Of a stretch of DNA of 64,000 nucleotides, positions 50,955 to 61,044 are shown in pieces (the first letter of the stretch is position 1; every line of letters starts with the position of its first letter). Origin of the DNA: Brevibacterium aurantiacum (GTDB lineage: Bacteria > Actinomycetota > Actinomycetes > Actinomycetales > Brevibacteriaceae); assembly GCF_007558825.1 (NCBI RefSeq), contig NZ_VLTK01000001.1:372001-436000 (forward strand), read 5' to 3'. The notes beneath the pieces were generated by a model that was not told where the DNA came from, made no database searches, and was given only the letters and a program-made list of their open reading frames with translations. A program made the position numbers and the translations under genes.

Positions 50955-52670
50955 TCAGAACAGCTGGCGGATGTTCGTGCGCGCCAGGTCGATGAGTTCG
51001 TCGCCCTTGCCGGAGAGCACCGTGCGGACGGCGTAGAGCGCGAAGCCCTTGGCCTGTTCGGCAGTGATCGTCGGCGGCATGGACAGTTCCTGGCGTTCAG
51101 TGACGACGTCGAGGACGGCCGCACCGTCGTAGGCGAGGAATTCCTTGACGACCTTCGGCAGGTCCTTCGACTTCTCGACGCGGAAGCCCTTGATGCCGAC
51201 CGCCTCGGCGATGGTGGAGAAGTCGGGGTTCGACAGCTCGGTACCGAAGGTGACGAATCCGGCGGCCTTCATCTCCAACTCCACGAAGTTCAACGAGGAG
51301 TTGTTGTAGACGACAGTCTTGACCGGCAGCTTGTTCTGCGTCAGGGTGATGAGCTCGCCCAACAGCATGGCAAGGCCACCGTCGCCGGCGAGCGCGATCG
51401 TCTGCCGATCCGGATGAGAGGCCTGCACGCCGACACTCTGAGATAACGCATTGGCCATGGAGCCGTGGCTGAAGGACCCGATCAGCCGGCGTTTGCCGTT
51501 CATGGTCAGATACCTGGCAGCCCAGACCACAGGTGAGCCGACGTCGGGGATGAACACGGCGTCCTCATCGGCCATCTCGTCGATGAGGCGAGTCAGGTAC
51601 TGCGGGTGGATCGTCCGCTTCGACGGGGTGGCGAGTTCATCGAGGTCCTTGCGGGTCTTGCCGTAGTGCTTGGTCATCGACTTCAGATGCGCGCTGCTGC
51701 GGCTCGGTTTGATCAGCGGCAGGAGCTCGCCGACAGTGTCGGCCACTGTGCCCACCAGTCCGATGTCGACGCGTGTGCGGCGGCCGATCTGTGAACCTCT
51801 GACATCGGCCTGGATGACTGTCGCGTCATCGGGATAGAACTGCTGATACGGCAGGTCAGTGCCCAGCATGAGCAGGGTGTCGCAGTCTTTGAGCGCATGG
51901 TAGCCGGAGGAGAATCCGAGCAGCCCGGTCATGCCCACGTCGTAGGGGTTGTCGTATTCGATGAACTCCTTGCCGCGCAGCGAGTGCACGATCGGTGCCT
52001 GGAGCTTGGCAGCGATGGCGATGAGTTCGTCATGAGCGCCCTGCGTTCCAGCGCCGGCGAGGATCGTGACCTTCTTGCTTTTATTCAGCGCCTTCGCAGC
52101 CGCTTCAAGCTGGGATTCGGCAGGGATCACACGGGGCGCATAGGACCGCACCACCTCGGCGGCGGCAGAGATATCGGTCAGCCCGACGTCACCGGGGATG
52201 ACGAGAACGGCAACACCGCGCTTCTCGATGGCCTCGCGCATGGCGATGCGCAGCAGGCGCGGCATCTGCTCCGCGGTCGCCACGTGTTCGACGTAGACGC
52301 TGCATTCGCGGAACAGCTCGGTCGGGTGGGTTTCCTGGAAATAGTTGGAGCCGATCTCATCGCTGGGGATGTGAGCGGCGATGGCAAGGACCGGCACCCG
52401 GGAGCGCTGGGCGTCGTAGAGTCCGTTGATGAGGTGGAGGTTTCCCGGTCCGCAGCTGCCTGCGCAGACGGCGAGTTCACCGGTCAGTGCGGCCTCGCCG
52501 CTGGCGGCGAAGGATGCCGCCTCTTCATGGCGGACGTGGACCCATTCGAGCTGAGGGTTGACGCGCAGGGCATCGGTGAAGCCGTTGAGCGAATCTCCTG
52601 GGATCCCGTAGACCCGCTTGACTCCGCTGGCCACGAGCGTATCGACAATGTTTCCGGCGACGGTGGGCAT
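50955..52670 (-). CDS. poxB: Pyruvate:quinone oxidoreductase (PoxB)
   Basis: 571-residue ThDP- and FAD-dependent enzyme oxidatively decarboxylating pyruvate to acetate, electrons going to quinone at the membrane. ThDP N-terminal domain with GVKRVYGIPGDSLNGF and catalytic Glu in VRHEEAASFAASG; FAD domain; C-terminal GDGGLAMLLGELITLTQNKLPVKTVVYNN (short blocks) with the GDG-N motif for Mg-ThDP. The tail KGDELIDLARTNIRQLF is the lipid-activated C-terminus. ATG 52670 chosen for AAGGA 6 nt upstream. A small hairpin (52695-52711) lies in the leader. Confidence 0.95.
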   Translation of the reverse strand: MPTVAGNIVDTLVASGVKRVYGIPGDSLNGFTDALRVNPQLEWVHVRHEEAASFAASGEAALTGELAVCAGSCGPGNLHLINGLYDAQRSRVPVLAIAAHIPSDEIGSNYFQETHPTELFRECSVYVEHVATAEQMPRLLRIAMREAIEKRGVAVLVIPGDVGLTDISAAAEVVRSYAPRVIPAESQLEAAAKALNKSKKVTILAGAGTQGAHDELIAIAAKLQAPIVHSLRGKEFIEYDNPYDVGMTGLLGFSSGYHALKDCDTLLMLGTDLPYQQFYPDDATVIQADVRGSQIGRRTRVDIGLVGTVADTVGELLPLIKPSRSSAHLKSMTKHYGKTRKDLDELATPSKRTIHPQYLTRLIDEMADEDAVFIPDVGSPVVWAARYLTMNGKRRLIGSFSHGSMANALSQSVGVQASHPDRQTIALAGDGGLAMLLGELITLTQNKLPVKTVVYNNSSLNFVELEMKAAGFVTFGTELSNPDFSTIAEAVGIKGFRVEKSKDLPKVVKEFLAYDGAAVLDVVTERQELSMPPTITAEQAKGFALYAVRTVLSGKGDELIDLARTNIRQLF

Positions 52671-52841
52671 AGGATTCCTTCCGTTGGAACACATGGAGCT
52701 CTCACAGCTCCTGGGTGGACCTCCATCAGCATCCCAGTCAGAGTGCTGACACAGGCTGGTACCGCGGTTTCAGTCTATCCCCGAGGTCAGCGGTCGGGCA
52801 TGTGAAGTCAGAGACAGCGGACATGTGCACAGGCGTCGTTG

Positions 52842-52871
52842 ACGTCCGCGCCGAATTCACGTCCGCGCCGA
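52842..52871. repeat. 13-nt duplication at the MFS gene stop codon
   Basis: ACGTCCGCGCCGA occurs at 52842-52854 and 52859-52871. The second copy encodes the end of the MFS protein (SART, stop); the first lies just past the stop codon. Confidence 0.8.
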
Positions 52872-54020
52872 CAACACCGTCGCCCCGGTCAGCAACGCAG
52901 CCATCACGATCGCCATCATCGGATAGCCCCCGACGACCCCGGCCAGCGCGGGACCGGCGACCGGGGCCAGCGCGGTGCCGACGGTGATGGGTGCGACGAA
53001 TACCCCGTTGATCGCACCGAAGTTGGTGGTCCCCCACCTGTCGGCGACGGCTGTCGCCTGCAGCAAGGTGATGCATCCACGCACGCCGCCGGTGAGCATG
53101 CCGATGCCGATGAGCAGCCAGATCGGGCCAGAGACGAACGCCAGCAGCCAGAGCCCGATCGCTCCGCAGGCGAACAGCAATATGGTTCTGGCCCGTGAGG
53201 TGGTGTGGCGTTCGAGTGCGGGGTAGAAGAACCGGCCGGCGACCTGCCCGAATCCGACGGTCCCAAGAGCGATTGCGGCGAGCGAGTACCCGGCTCCACG
53301 CTCGATGATGAGGGGAATGATGTTGATCGTGACGGCGAAGAGGGTGAAGGTCGCTAGCGCGACGGCGAGTTGGAGGAGGACGAACTTCGGGGATCGAGTG
53401 ATGCTGCGGATCTCCGCGCGCGACGGCACCGTCGAATTCCGGGACATGTCATCAGTCCACCCGCGGTTGAGGAAGAACCAGTGCATCGGCAGAGCCGTCA
53501 CTGCCAGGATGCCGGCAAGGATGACATAGGCCGGTCGCCAACCCCACGAGTCGATGAGCCAGGCGATGATCGGGGCGAACACCGTCGAGGCGAGGCCGCC
53601 GACCAGCGTGATCGTTGTCAGTGGCTTGGTTCGCTCAGCTCCGTACCAGCGGGGGACGACAGCGAAAGCCGGCGGATAGAGGGTGGCAGCCTGGGCGAAT
53701 CCGGCCAGCACCCACGCGAAGAAGAAGACGAAGAGATTCGGTGCTGCTGCCACGAGCAGCAGCGCGACGATGCCGATGAGAGTGCCGATGCTCATGAGTG
53801 TTCTGGGTCCGTGAGCGTCGAGCAGCTTTCCGACGCGGACACCGGCGAGCGCGGAGACGATGAGCCCTAGGGTCAGTGCCGCAGTCACGGTGGTGTGGCT
53901 CCAGCCCATATCGGCAGAGATCGGAGTCACCGCCACCGGCAGCGAGTAGTAGAGCAGTCCCCAGCTGGCCAATTCGGCAATGCAGAGGGCGGCCAGCCCT
54001 CCGCGGGGCCGGTCGGTCAT
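52857..54020 (-). CDS. MFS transporter coupled to the Wadjet operon
   Basis: 387-residue major facilitator with 12 predicted spans (GLLYYSLPVAVTPISADMGW near the start; PPAFAVVPRWYGAERTKPL after span 4; WGTTNFGAINGVFVAPITVG near span 10). It resembles the oxalate/formate and monocarboxylate-like MFS group; substrate unknown. Its ATG overlaps the jetD stop by 4 nt (ATGA), so it is translated from the jet operon transcript. A transporter is not a known Wadjet component. Confidence 0.88.
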   Translation of the reverse strand: MTDRPRGGLAALCIAELASWGLLYYSLPVAVTPISADMGWSHTTVTAALTLGLIVSALAGVRVGKLLDAHGPRTLMSIGTLIGIVALLLVAAAPNLFVFFFAWVLAGFAQAATLYPPAFAVVPRWYGAERTKPLTTITLVGGLASTVFAPIIAWLIDSWGWRPAYVILAGILAVTALPMHWFFLNRGWTDDMSRNSTVPSRAEIRSITRSPKFVLLQLAVALATFTLFAVTINIIPLIIERGAGYSLAAIALGTVGFGQVAGRFFYPALERHTTSRARTILLFACGAIGLWLLAFVSGPIWLLIGIGMLTGGVRGCITLLQATAVADRWGTTNFGAINGVFVAPITVGTALAPVAGPALAGVVGGYPMMAIVMAALLTGATVLSART

Positions 54021-55354
54021 CCCTGTGCCCTTCGTGGGGCTGCGGGTTCGCTCGCCGAGGTTGTCGGCTCCCCTTGCGAGGCCGAAGACTTATTCGACGC
54101 GTCTGCAGACTCCCCCGCCGAGGCGGCCGTTGCCTTCAGTGCGGCGAGCGCGGTGGCCCACGGAATGCGCTCCTGCTCGAGTCGAACGTCGCCCTCGGCA
54201 CGCAGGCGGGCGAGCGCCCGCGTCTCCGTCCCAGTCAGCTCCGGTAACACTCCTGTGTGGGGTTTCGGCTCCTGGACCCACAGGTCCTTGTGGTCGATGA
54301 GAGTGCCCTCGGCCATGAGCGTCGAGTTCACGTGCGGCAGGTGCTTGCGCAGCCGAGAGAGGATCGCGAAGCCGTGCGAGTCGAGATCGCCCCAGTAGAT
54401 GACTCGCGCTCCGTGCACCCAGGCCTGACGGGCGACGTTGTCCACCGCGTAGCCCGATCCGTGCACAGCCACAGCATCGGCCCAATCGGGCATCGCGAGC
54501 ACAGATTCCAGGTTCTCGAACACGAAGACCAGCCGTGGCGCAATTGCCAGCTCACTTAATTGGGTCACCGGCGCGGTGACGTCGCTCAACCCCGAGGGAA
54601 TGAGCTCCGGGTCGAGGATGCGCAGCCGAATCCGAGGTTCGGCGTCAAGGACGTCGACGGCTTCGGGTCGCCCAGTTGCCTCCAGCAATGCTGTGACTAA
54701 GGACCTGTGGGTCTCGAACCATTTCGAGTCGACCCCGCGGATGGGCAGTTGCCGTGGGCGCAGGGTTCCCACGGGATTGTCGCGCAACCAGTCGACGACG
54801 TCGAGGAGTGTGGCGAACTCGGCCTCGGCCAACCCGAGGATCCGTTTCGCGTGTGCTCTGATAGCCGAGACGAGAGGATCCACGCACGCCGCGGCGTCCT
54901 CGTTATTCGCCACGACGTCCTTGACGCGCGCCGAGGCGGCCGCGTGCTGGTCGTCGAACCGTGACCGGATCGTCGCGGTCCGGTCCCGCAGCCGACGCCA
55001 CCATCGGGCCTCGTCGCCGCCGACGAAGTTCGCCACCGCGTCCGGTGTTCGCAGACGAAGGCGGAGCGGGATCTGTTGGCGGCCGACCCGCGCCCAGGAG
55101 CGTTGAGCCCAGTCAATATTCGGGCTATTGAGGTTCTCCGGCTTCGAGTCGCTGGCTTCGGGGGCGGCGACCTTCCGCCAGGTCCCGGCCCATTCCATGG
55201 CGACTGCCTGGTCCTCGAGCACCTGTTTCTCAGTGGGTGGGTGCAGGGCGATCTCGACTACCACCGGGTCGGACTGCGTGGCCCAGGTCGACATCGACGA
55301 GCGCAGGCGGGTACGCGCCTTCGCCCGCGCCTCGGCAACGGAGAGCATCGTCAT
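54017..55354 (-). CDS. jetD: Wadjet nuclease subunit JetD
   Basis: 445-residue DUF3322/DUF2220 protein, the nuclease of the Wadjet system; it cleaves plasmid DNA once JetABC has extruded it. The Toprim-type acidic site is in RVIYWGDLDSHGFAILSRLR near residues 317-336, preceded by VFVFENLESVLAMP with the conserved Glu. The N-terminal DUF3322 part carries WRKVAAPEASDSKPENLN. ATG 55354 has GAGG 6 nt upstream. It starts 15 bp after jetC and its stop overlaps the MFS start. Confidence 0.93.
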   Translation of the reverse strand: MTMLSVAEARAKARTRLRSSMSTWATQSDPVVVEIALHPPTEKQVLEDQAVAMEWAGTWRKVAAPEASDSKPENLNSPNIDWAQRSWARVGRQQIPLRLRLRTPDAVANFVGGDEARWWRRLRDRTATIRSRFDDQHAAASARVKDVVANNEDAAACVDPLVSAIRAHAKRILGLAEAEFATLLDVVDWLRDNPVGTLRPRQLPIRGVDSKWFETHRSLVTALLEATGRPEAVDVLDAEPRIRLRILDPELIPSGLSDVTAPVTQLSELAIAPRLVFVFENLESVLAMPDWADAVAVHGSGYAVDNVARQAWVHGARVIYWGDLDSHGFAILSRLRKHLPHVNSTLMAEGTLIDHKDLWVQEPKPHTGVLPELTGTETRALARLRAEGDVRLEQERIPWATALAALKATAASAGESADASNKSSASQGEPTTSASEPAAPRRAQG

Positions 55355-55369
55355 CGACACCTCACCCGG

Positions 55370-58300
55370 TCAGCTCTCATCGTCGCTCTCACCTGTGCTG
55401 GCGCTAGCGCCGTTAGGCACTTCATCAGCGACGGCAGCCCCTTCCTCGCAGACGGCTTCACCGCTCGATTCTTCCCCGACTTCGGTGTCCCACACCATGG
55501 TCGAGGCCACGGTCTTCTGTCGGCTCGGGTTCTCGATCGAGGTCGCCGCTCCGACATAGGGTTCGATGGTCTGCAGGAGTTTCTGCGGGGTGGCCAGGAC
55601 CATGTGGAATCCGAACTCGATGAAGATGTTCAGAGCCATGCGCGTGTACCTGGTGTCGGCCTTGTCGAAGGCCTCATCGAGGATGATCGTGCCGTACTTC
55701 GAGATCGCCTCATCGGGGTCGGCCAGCTGGTAACGCAGGGCGGCCGCGAGACAGAAGATGACGAGTTTCTGCTGCTGGCCACCGGACATGGCCGCGCCCG
55801 AATCATAGGTGGCATGTGCTCGCCCATGGTCGTCGATCTCCTCGGCCAGGAAGGTTACGTGCAGACGGGTGTCGAGGCATTGGTTCTTCCACACCTTGTC
55901 CACGTGCTCGCTCGAGGAGAACCGACGCATCACCTCGGCGAGGGTGTCGTATTTGTCCTCCGCCGTGGTCATATCCTCTTCACCCCAGGTGCCGCCGGCG
56001 ACCCTGCGGAGGTCGGCGATGAAGGCGTTGACGGTTTCACTGCGCCGAGTCTTGACCTTCAGTCGCAGATAACGGCCTTCATCGAACTGGGACCGCAGGA
56101 GCGAGGAGTTGATCGGTGCGACCCGGTCCTCGATCTCACGTGGGGCGGCATGGATCTCGTTGAGGAGTTCGCCGATGAGGTCGCGGGAGCGCTCACTCAG
56201 CAGGTCCCGGAACCTGTTCTCATGATCGGGCAGTCCGTTGGCCAGGATCTCGTCGAGCATCATCAGGTAGTCGTGTCGGTCGGCGACATCGGCGGTGAGA
56301 TCGGAGGCAACCGAGGACCACGCGGCCTTGAACTCAGCGGCCAGCCTGGTCACGGCCTGACCGGCTTCGCTCGCCACAGCTTGTGCTCTGTCCTTCGCCG
56401 ACTGCAGAGTCTGAGATACCTGCTGGCCGATTTCGGGCAGAGATTCGCGCTTGATGCTGCGCTGAATACGCGTGAATCGGGCCTCGAGCTGCTCGGCAAT
56501 CGTCGGATCCACTTCTGGGATGTGTCCGGCGCTGACGTCATCCTCGAGACGGCTGAGACCTGCCCGCAGACCGGTGATCTCTTCGTTCGCCCGACGCAGG
56601 GCATAGTCGCAGTCGCGGGTGGCGACCTCGGCTGATTCCTTCGCCGCACGGGCTTCGCGTTCGGCTCCGATCGCCTGCTGCAGGTCACCGTCTGCGTCCT
56701 CGAGTTCGCGCAGCGCCTTCTCCAGGGTGGCGATCGTCTCCTTGGCCCCGGCCAGGTCCACATCTCGCCAGGACTGTTCACGGATACCGGCGAGGATGCC
56801 CTTCCGTCGGTGAGCCTGTGCGGTCTCCGCGTTCGCGGTCTCGACGATGGCCTGCGCCTCGGCCAGGTCCGCCTGGGCGTCTTTCAGTGCTGTGATGAGT
56901 GCTTCGAGTTTGTTCTCCCGGTCACCGAGCACCCACTGGCTGCGATCGTCGATGCGACGCCGGTCATCCTTCTCATAGCGAGTCCGTGAGGTCTTGACCT
57001 GGCCCTTCATAGTCACAGCACGAGGATGGTCATCGAGTTCGTCGGGGCGCTCGACACAGGCGAAGTCGAAGCGTTCGGACAAGGTGGAATGCACCCACTC
57101 CCCGAATCCGGTTTCGGCGACAGTGACTTTGTTGACCAGGGACTTCGTGCTGTTGACGGGTCGTGGTTTCGCGGCGTGCGCGGGGATCTCCTCAAATACG
57201 AGTCGCCCCTTGATCCGATGGGAGTCGACCCAGGACCGGACCGCACCGAGGTTCTCGCTGCGCACGAGGACCGTGAGAGCCAGCGGACGCAGCACACGTT
57301 CGATCGCCCCGGTCCAGGCAAACTGGTCGGGGTCGACTTCGATGAGTTCGGCGGCGAAAGGCAGCGCCTTCTCGCTCAGCCCGGTGCCTTCTGCCAGTTC
57401 CTGACGGATCTGGAGCAGGTTGCCCGGCACGGTCGAACCGGAACGACGCAGGGAGTCGATCTCGGCTTCAAGGTCCCTGACACGTGCCCGAGCCTTCGAG
57501 AAGCGGTCGTGGTCGGCATGGCTGGGTCCCGCGGCTTGTGTCTCGTCATCGAGGGTGGAGGCGATCCTGGCCTGGAGTTCGGCGAATTCAGTCGCCGAGG
57601 TGGGCACCTGCTCGATGTCTGCCTGCTTCAGCTGTCGCTCCAGGCTGGCCCACCGGTCGGCGATGGCCCTGCGTTCGGTCTCGGCCGTGTCGATGCGCTG
57701 TTGCAGGTGTTCGGCTTCCGAACCGCCGAGGTCGAGGGTGGCCCGACGGGCAAGGTCGTATTCGTCGACGGCAGCGTCGTAGTCCTTCTTGGCCCGGTCT
57801 GCCGCGACTTCGATTTCGACGAGCTCCCTGCGCTGGGATGAGAGATCTGAGCGGATGAGGTCGAGTTCGCGCCGCTTCTGGAACGGCAGCAGGGCATCGT
57901 TGAGGGCGATCGACTTCGCTGCGGACTCGTGGGCGAAGTCGTATCGGTTCGAGGCCTCGCGGAGTTGCAGAAGGTGGTCGCGTTGACGGCGCAGTTCGAC
58001 CACGTGGTCGTGGGCGTCCTTGAGGTCTCCGAACTGGTTGACCGCGGTCTCTGCCAGGTCGAAGGTGACCGGCGGTTCGAGCATGTGGTCGCGGAAGAGG
58101 CGGTCGAGACTGTCGAGACTTTTGGCCGATTGGGTCTTGTGCAGCAGCTGCAGCGCCGATTCGCTGGCCATTCCGAAGACCTTGCGCATCCGGGCGTAGA
58201 ACCTGGCGTGTGAACCGTTTGAGGTGATGAGTGCTTCAGGATGCTCGGTCTTGAGCTTTCGGGTCTCGAGACCGGACCGCGCGTACTGCTGCAGGTCGGC

Positions 58301-58837
58301 GAGGTCGAGGCCTGCCCGTTCGAGGATGCAGACATCGGACAGGTCGGTCATCTTCGTGCCCGAGCCCTTGATGAAGAAGAGCCTGGCCAGCGACAGCGGA
58401 CGGTCCGTGCCATTGTCGTAGCGGAGGATGATGCCGCTCCACGTGGCACGCGGACGCAGGTACTTGCTCACGACACGGTCCTCATCGGAATCCGCCGTGC
58501 GGGTCCACGCGCCGCGGACATAGCTGACGAGACTGCGCTGATCGACCCGACTGCCCGCAGTCTGGGCTGCGACGTTGAAGCGCAGCCACTTGTCCGGGGT
58601 GAGCACGGCGGCGATGCCGTCGAGCAGTGAGGACTTACCCGAGCCCGAAGGTCCGGTGATCAGGTGGCCTTTGTGGGAGACAGGGATGCGGTGGATGTCC
58701 GCGTCGAAGGTGCCCCAGTTCGCGATCTGTATCTCGGACAGCCTCCACTGGCTGCCGACGTCGGGACGATCGGTGCCGCGGGCGCGGGCCTGGTCAGCGA
58801 TGAGCGCGGCATCGAGCGGGAAGAGGGCTTCGGTCAC
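55370..58837 (-). CDS. jetC: Wadjet SMC-type ATPase JetC
   Basis: 1155-residue MukB-like SMC ATPase that drives DNA loop extrusion. Walker A GPSGSGKSSLLDGI is at residues 62-75, long coiled-coil arms occupy most of 270-900 with a hinge region near 480-610, and the C-terminal head has signature SGGQQQKLVIFCLAAAL near 1017 and Walker B TIILDEAFDKAD near 1049. The GTG start overlaps the jetB stop by 4 nt. Together with jetA, jetB and jetD it defines a type I Wadjet operon. Confidence 0.95.
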   Translation of the reverse strand: MTEALFPLDAALIADQARARGTDRPDVGSQWRLSEIQIANWGTFDADIHRIPVSHKGHLITGPSGSGKSSLLDGIAAVLTPDKWLRFNVAAQTAGSRVDQRSLVSYVRGAWTRTADSDEDRVVSKYLRPRATWSGIILRYDNGTDRPLSLARLFFIKGSGTKMTDLSDVCILERAGLDLADLQQYARSGLETRKLKTEHPEALITSNGSHARFYARMRKVFGMASESALQLLHKTQSAKSLDSLDRLFRDHMLEPPVTFDLAETAVNQFGDLKDAHDHVVELRRQRDHLLQLREASNRYDFAHESAAKSIALNDALLPFQKRRELDLIRSDLSSQRRELVEIEVAADRAKKDYDAAVDEYDLARRATLDLGGSEAEHLQQRIDTAETERRAIADRWASLERQLKQADIEQVPTSATEFAELQARIASTLDDETQAAGPSHADHDRFSKARARVRDLEAEIDSLRRSGSTVPGNLLQIRQELAEGTGLSEKALPFAAELIEVDPDQFAWTGAIERVLRPLALTVLVRSENLGAVRSWVDSHRIKGRLVFEEIPAHAAKPRPVNSTKSLVNKVTVAETGFGEWVHSTLSERFDFACVERPDELDDHPRAVTMKGQVKTSRTRYEKDDRRRIDDRSQWVLGDRENKLEALITALKDAQADLAEAQAIVETANAETAQAHRRKGILAGIREQSWRDVDLAGAKETIATLEKALRELEDADGDLQQAIGAEREARAAKESAEVATRDCDYALRRANEEITGLRAGLSRLEDDVSAGHIPEVDPTIAEQLEARFTRIQRSIKRESLPEIGQQVSQTLQSAKDRAQAVASEAGQAVTRLAAEFKAAWSSVASDLTADVADRHDYLMMLDEILANGLPDHENRFRDLLSERSRDLIGELLNEIHAAPREIEDRVAPINSSLLRSQFDEGRYLRLKVKTRRSETVNAFIADLRRVAGGTWGEEDMTTAEDKYDTLAEVMRRFSSSEHVDKVWKNQCLDTRLHVTFLAEEIDDHGRAHATYDSGAAMSGGQQQKLVIFCLAAALRYQLADPDEAISKYGTIILDEAFDKADTRYTRMALNIFIEFGFHMVLATPQKLLQTIEPYVGAATSIENPSRQKTVASTMVWDTEVGEESSGEAVCEEGAAVADEVPNGASASTGESDDES

Positions 58838-59577
58838 GCGTCGTCCTCCTCGGAGTCGTCGGTGCCGAGTCCGGAATCAGGATCGGAACCTTCGGGTTCG
58901 TCAGGATCGTCGGTCGCATGGGAACTGAGCCCCGCCTCGGCGATGGAGCCCTTGGCCTCTCCCGAGGCGATGCGTTCGTAGACGTCGATGAGCTCACGCA
59001 CCTGGTCCTCGTCGATGAGGAACTTCACCATCGGCGAGATTTCGAAACGCTCCTCGCCCGCCTTGTGAAGGACGCGCAGACGGTTGCTCATCCGGCTCCA
59101 GGCACCATTGAGATTGCGCTGGAAAGTCGACTCGTCGCCTGTGCGATAGATCGCGAGGCGTTCGTAGACCTCCTCGCGATCGACGATCACACGCCGCTCG
59201 CCGGGTGCGGCCAGCAGCAGCTGCCGCAGGACGAGAAGCATGGCGGTATCGAGGAAGGTCAGCCGCTCGCTGCGCACTGCAGCGGGCACGTCGATCTCCT
59301 CGGAGACGACCTTGCGGGTGAAGGCGAATTCATCGAGCTTGTCGATGACGAGCTCCAAGAACAGGTCGTGCAGCCGTGATCGCACAATGGACTCGTCGGC
59401 GACCAGAGCCGACCACAGCTGCGGACTCTGTGCGCCGGAGACATAGGGGCCCTTGAGCAGTTCGAGCAGAACCCTGCGGGTGCGCTCACCCAAGGTGCCT
59501 GTGTCCTGAAACCACAGCCCACTCGGATTCTGGCCGGACTCCTCAGACTCGATAGGTGCGTCTGCGGAGTCGTTCAT
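58834..59577 (-). CDS. jetB: Wadjet subunit JetB (MukE-like, DUF4194)
   Basis: 247-residue kleisin-associated winged-helix subunit. Recognisable DUF4194 segments: RRVLLELLKGPYVSGAQSPQLW near residue 40, LTFLDTAMLLVLRQLLLAAPGERRV (in short blocks) and EERFEISPMVKFLIDEDQVREL. Acidic tail of Asp/Glu/Ser. The ATG overlaps the jetA stop by 4 nt (ATGA) and its stop overlaps jetC, so the three are translationally coupled. Confidence 0.92.
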   Translation of the reverse strand: MNDSADAPIESEESGQNPSGLWFQDTGTLGERTRRVLLELLKGPYVSGAQSPQLWSALVADESIVRSRLHDLFLELVIDKLDEFAFTRKVVSEEIDVPAAVRSERLTFLDTAMLLVLRQLLLAAPGERRVIVDREEVYERLAIYRTGDESTFQRNLNGAWSRMSNRLRVLHKAGEERFEISPMVKFLIDEDQVRELIDVYERIASGEAKGSIAEAGLSSHATDDPDEPEGSDPDSGLGTDDSEEDDA

Positions 59578-61037
59578 AGTGTGATGCCTTCGGTGAAGTA
59601 GTAGCGGCGGATCGTGGCGCTGCGCCCAATTCCGTCGACCCCGGCCCATTCGAGTCGGTCTCGCGCTTCGGAATCGATGTGTCCATAGGTGCTGGCCAGC
59701 GACAGGAGACCGACGACGCTCGCCAGGCCCTGTGAGGCCGGGAACTGGTCGAGCACCTCGGCGACGGAGATCTGCTCGGCTCCGTGGATGGCCTGATTGA
59801 CGTTGTCGGAGAGTTCGGAGAAGTCGATCTCGGATTCCCTTGCGACGGCGATGAGTTCAGCGAAGTCGACCTCGGTCTCGGTCGCCTCGCCCAGTTCGGC
59901 GCCGGCATCGAACTCGGTGGGGTCGTGGAGGATGACCTCCCCGACGCTGGCCAATGCGACGCTCGAAAGCTCGAGATCCACGCCGAGGTTGTCGTAGGGT
60001 TTGCGGACCTGTGAGACCGGGGCTGCCGCGGCCAAGGCATCCCGGGTCAGGGTGCGCATGACGCGATCGCGTTGGAATTCGTGGGAGTGGACGTAGCGGC
60101 GCAGACCGCGGGCGAATTCGGACAGGATGTCGGAGACTTCGCGTGAGCCGTCCTTCATCTGCCGCATGAGGGTGCGCAGTGAGCGGCGGGTCTCGGCCGT
60201 CAGCGTGGCTGAGAAGTCGCGGTCGAGGATCGCTGCGATATCTTCGTCGAAGGCCGAGGCCTGCTCGGGATCGCGGACGAGTTGAGAGAAGGCGGAGAAG
60301 GTTCTGCCCTCATCAGAGGATTCGATGAGGTCGACTCCGCGGAACACCTCGTCAAGCACCTGGGACTGTGAGTCCTCGGCGGCGAGGATCGAGATCCGCA
60401 GGTCCTGGTTGAGCTCTTCGAAGCGGGCGCGAACACGTGCGAAGTCGGCGGGCAGACCCTGCGCCTGTTGGAGGATGTCGCCGACGCGCTCATTCGCCCG
60501 GCGCCGATCGAGGACGATCGAGCGGGGGTCTCCGCGGCGGACGCGGGCGATCTCAGCATCGATGCGGTCACGTTCGGCTCGCAGGGATTCCAACCGACGG
60601 GAGCTGTCCGGGTCGGTGTCGATGGCCAGCTGCCGCACCGATTGGGCGAGGCTGACCAGTCGTGATTCAGTCGCAGTCTGCGGTGGAGTCCGCAGCTGTT
60701 CGAGCATTCGGATGGCGTCGAACCCCGCCGCGGAGAGTTCGTAGGTCTCGCCCCTCGCCGAGGTGGCCGGTCGGCGGACGAGGATCTCCGCCCGACGCCA
60801 ATCGTCGCAGTAGGCCTTGGCTGTCCGCGTGGACAGCTCGAAGTGGTCGCGCAGCTCCTCGAGGTCCGAGTCGATGGACTCGTGCAGGTCTTCAGTGGAG
60901 ATTCGGGTGCCGGGCTTGCCAAGGTGAGTGCCCAGTGTCGCTGCCATAACCGGGAGATGATCGGCCCGCAGCATGCGCATGGTGGCATTCGTTTCAAGCA
61001 GTCGCCGGTAGGCGAACGCGGAGCTGAGGGCGGACAT
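59574..61037 (-). CDS. jetA: Wadjet subunit JetA (kleisin-like, DUF3375)
   Basis: 487-residue MukF/kleisin-like subunit bridging the JetC heads. DUF3375 features: FAYRRLLETNATMRMLRADH at the N-terminus, LRDHFELSTRTAKAYCDDWRR (wHTH), coiled-coil LESLRAERDRIDAEIARV and the C-terminal RRYYFTEGITL. ATG 61037 is preferred to 61046 because GAGAAT ends 7 nt upstream with TTGGCA at -35, giving a leaderless start; no ribosome-binding site exists. First gene of jetA-jetB-jetC-jetD-MFS. Confidence 0.92.
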   Translation of the reverse strand: MSALSSAFAYRRLLETNATMRMLRADHLPVMAATLGTHLGKPGTRISTEDLHESIDSDLEELRDHFELSTRTAKAYCDDWRRAEILVRRPATSARGETYELSAAGFDAIRMLEQLRTPPQTATESRLVSLAQSVRQLAIDTDPDSSRRLESLRAERDRIDAEIARVRRGDPRSIVLDRRRANERVGDILQQAQGLPADFARVRARFEELNQDLRISILAAEDSQSQVLDEVFRGVDLIESSDEGRTFSAFSQLVRDPEQASAFDEDIAAILDRDFSATLTAETRRSLRTLMRQMKDGSREVSDILSEFARGLRRYVHSHEFQRDRVMRTLTRDALAAAAPVSQVRKPYDNLGVDLELSSVALASVGEVILHDPTEFDAGAELGEATETEVDFAELIAVARESEIDFSELSDNVNQAIHGAEQISVAEVLDQFPASQGLASVVGLLSLASTYGHIDSEARDRLEWAGVDGIGRSATIRRYYFTEGITL

Positions 61038-61044
61038 ATCACCC

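Noticed and set aside
54017..61037. MukBEF chromosome condensin instead of Wadjet
   Set aside because: A fourth gene with DUF3322/DUF2220 and a Toprim site is present, gene order is JetA-B-C-D, and actinobacteria use SMC-ScpAB for condensation.
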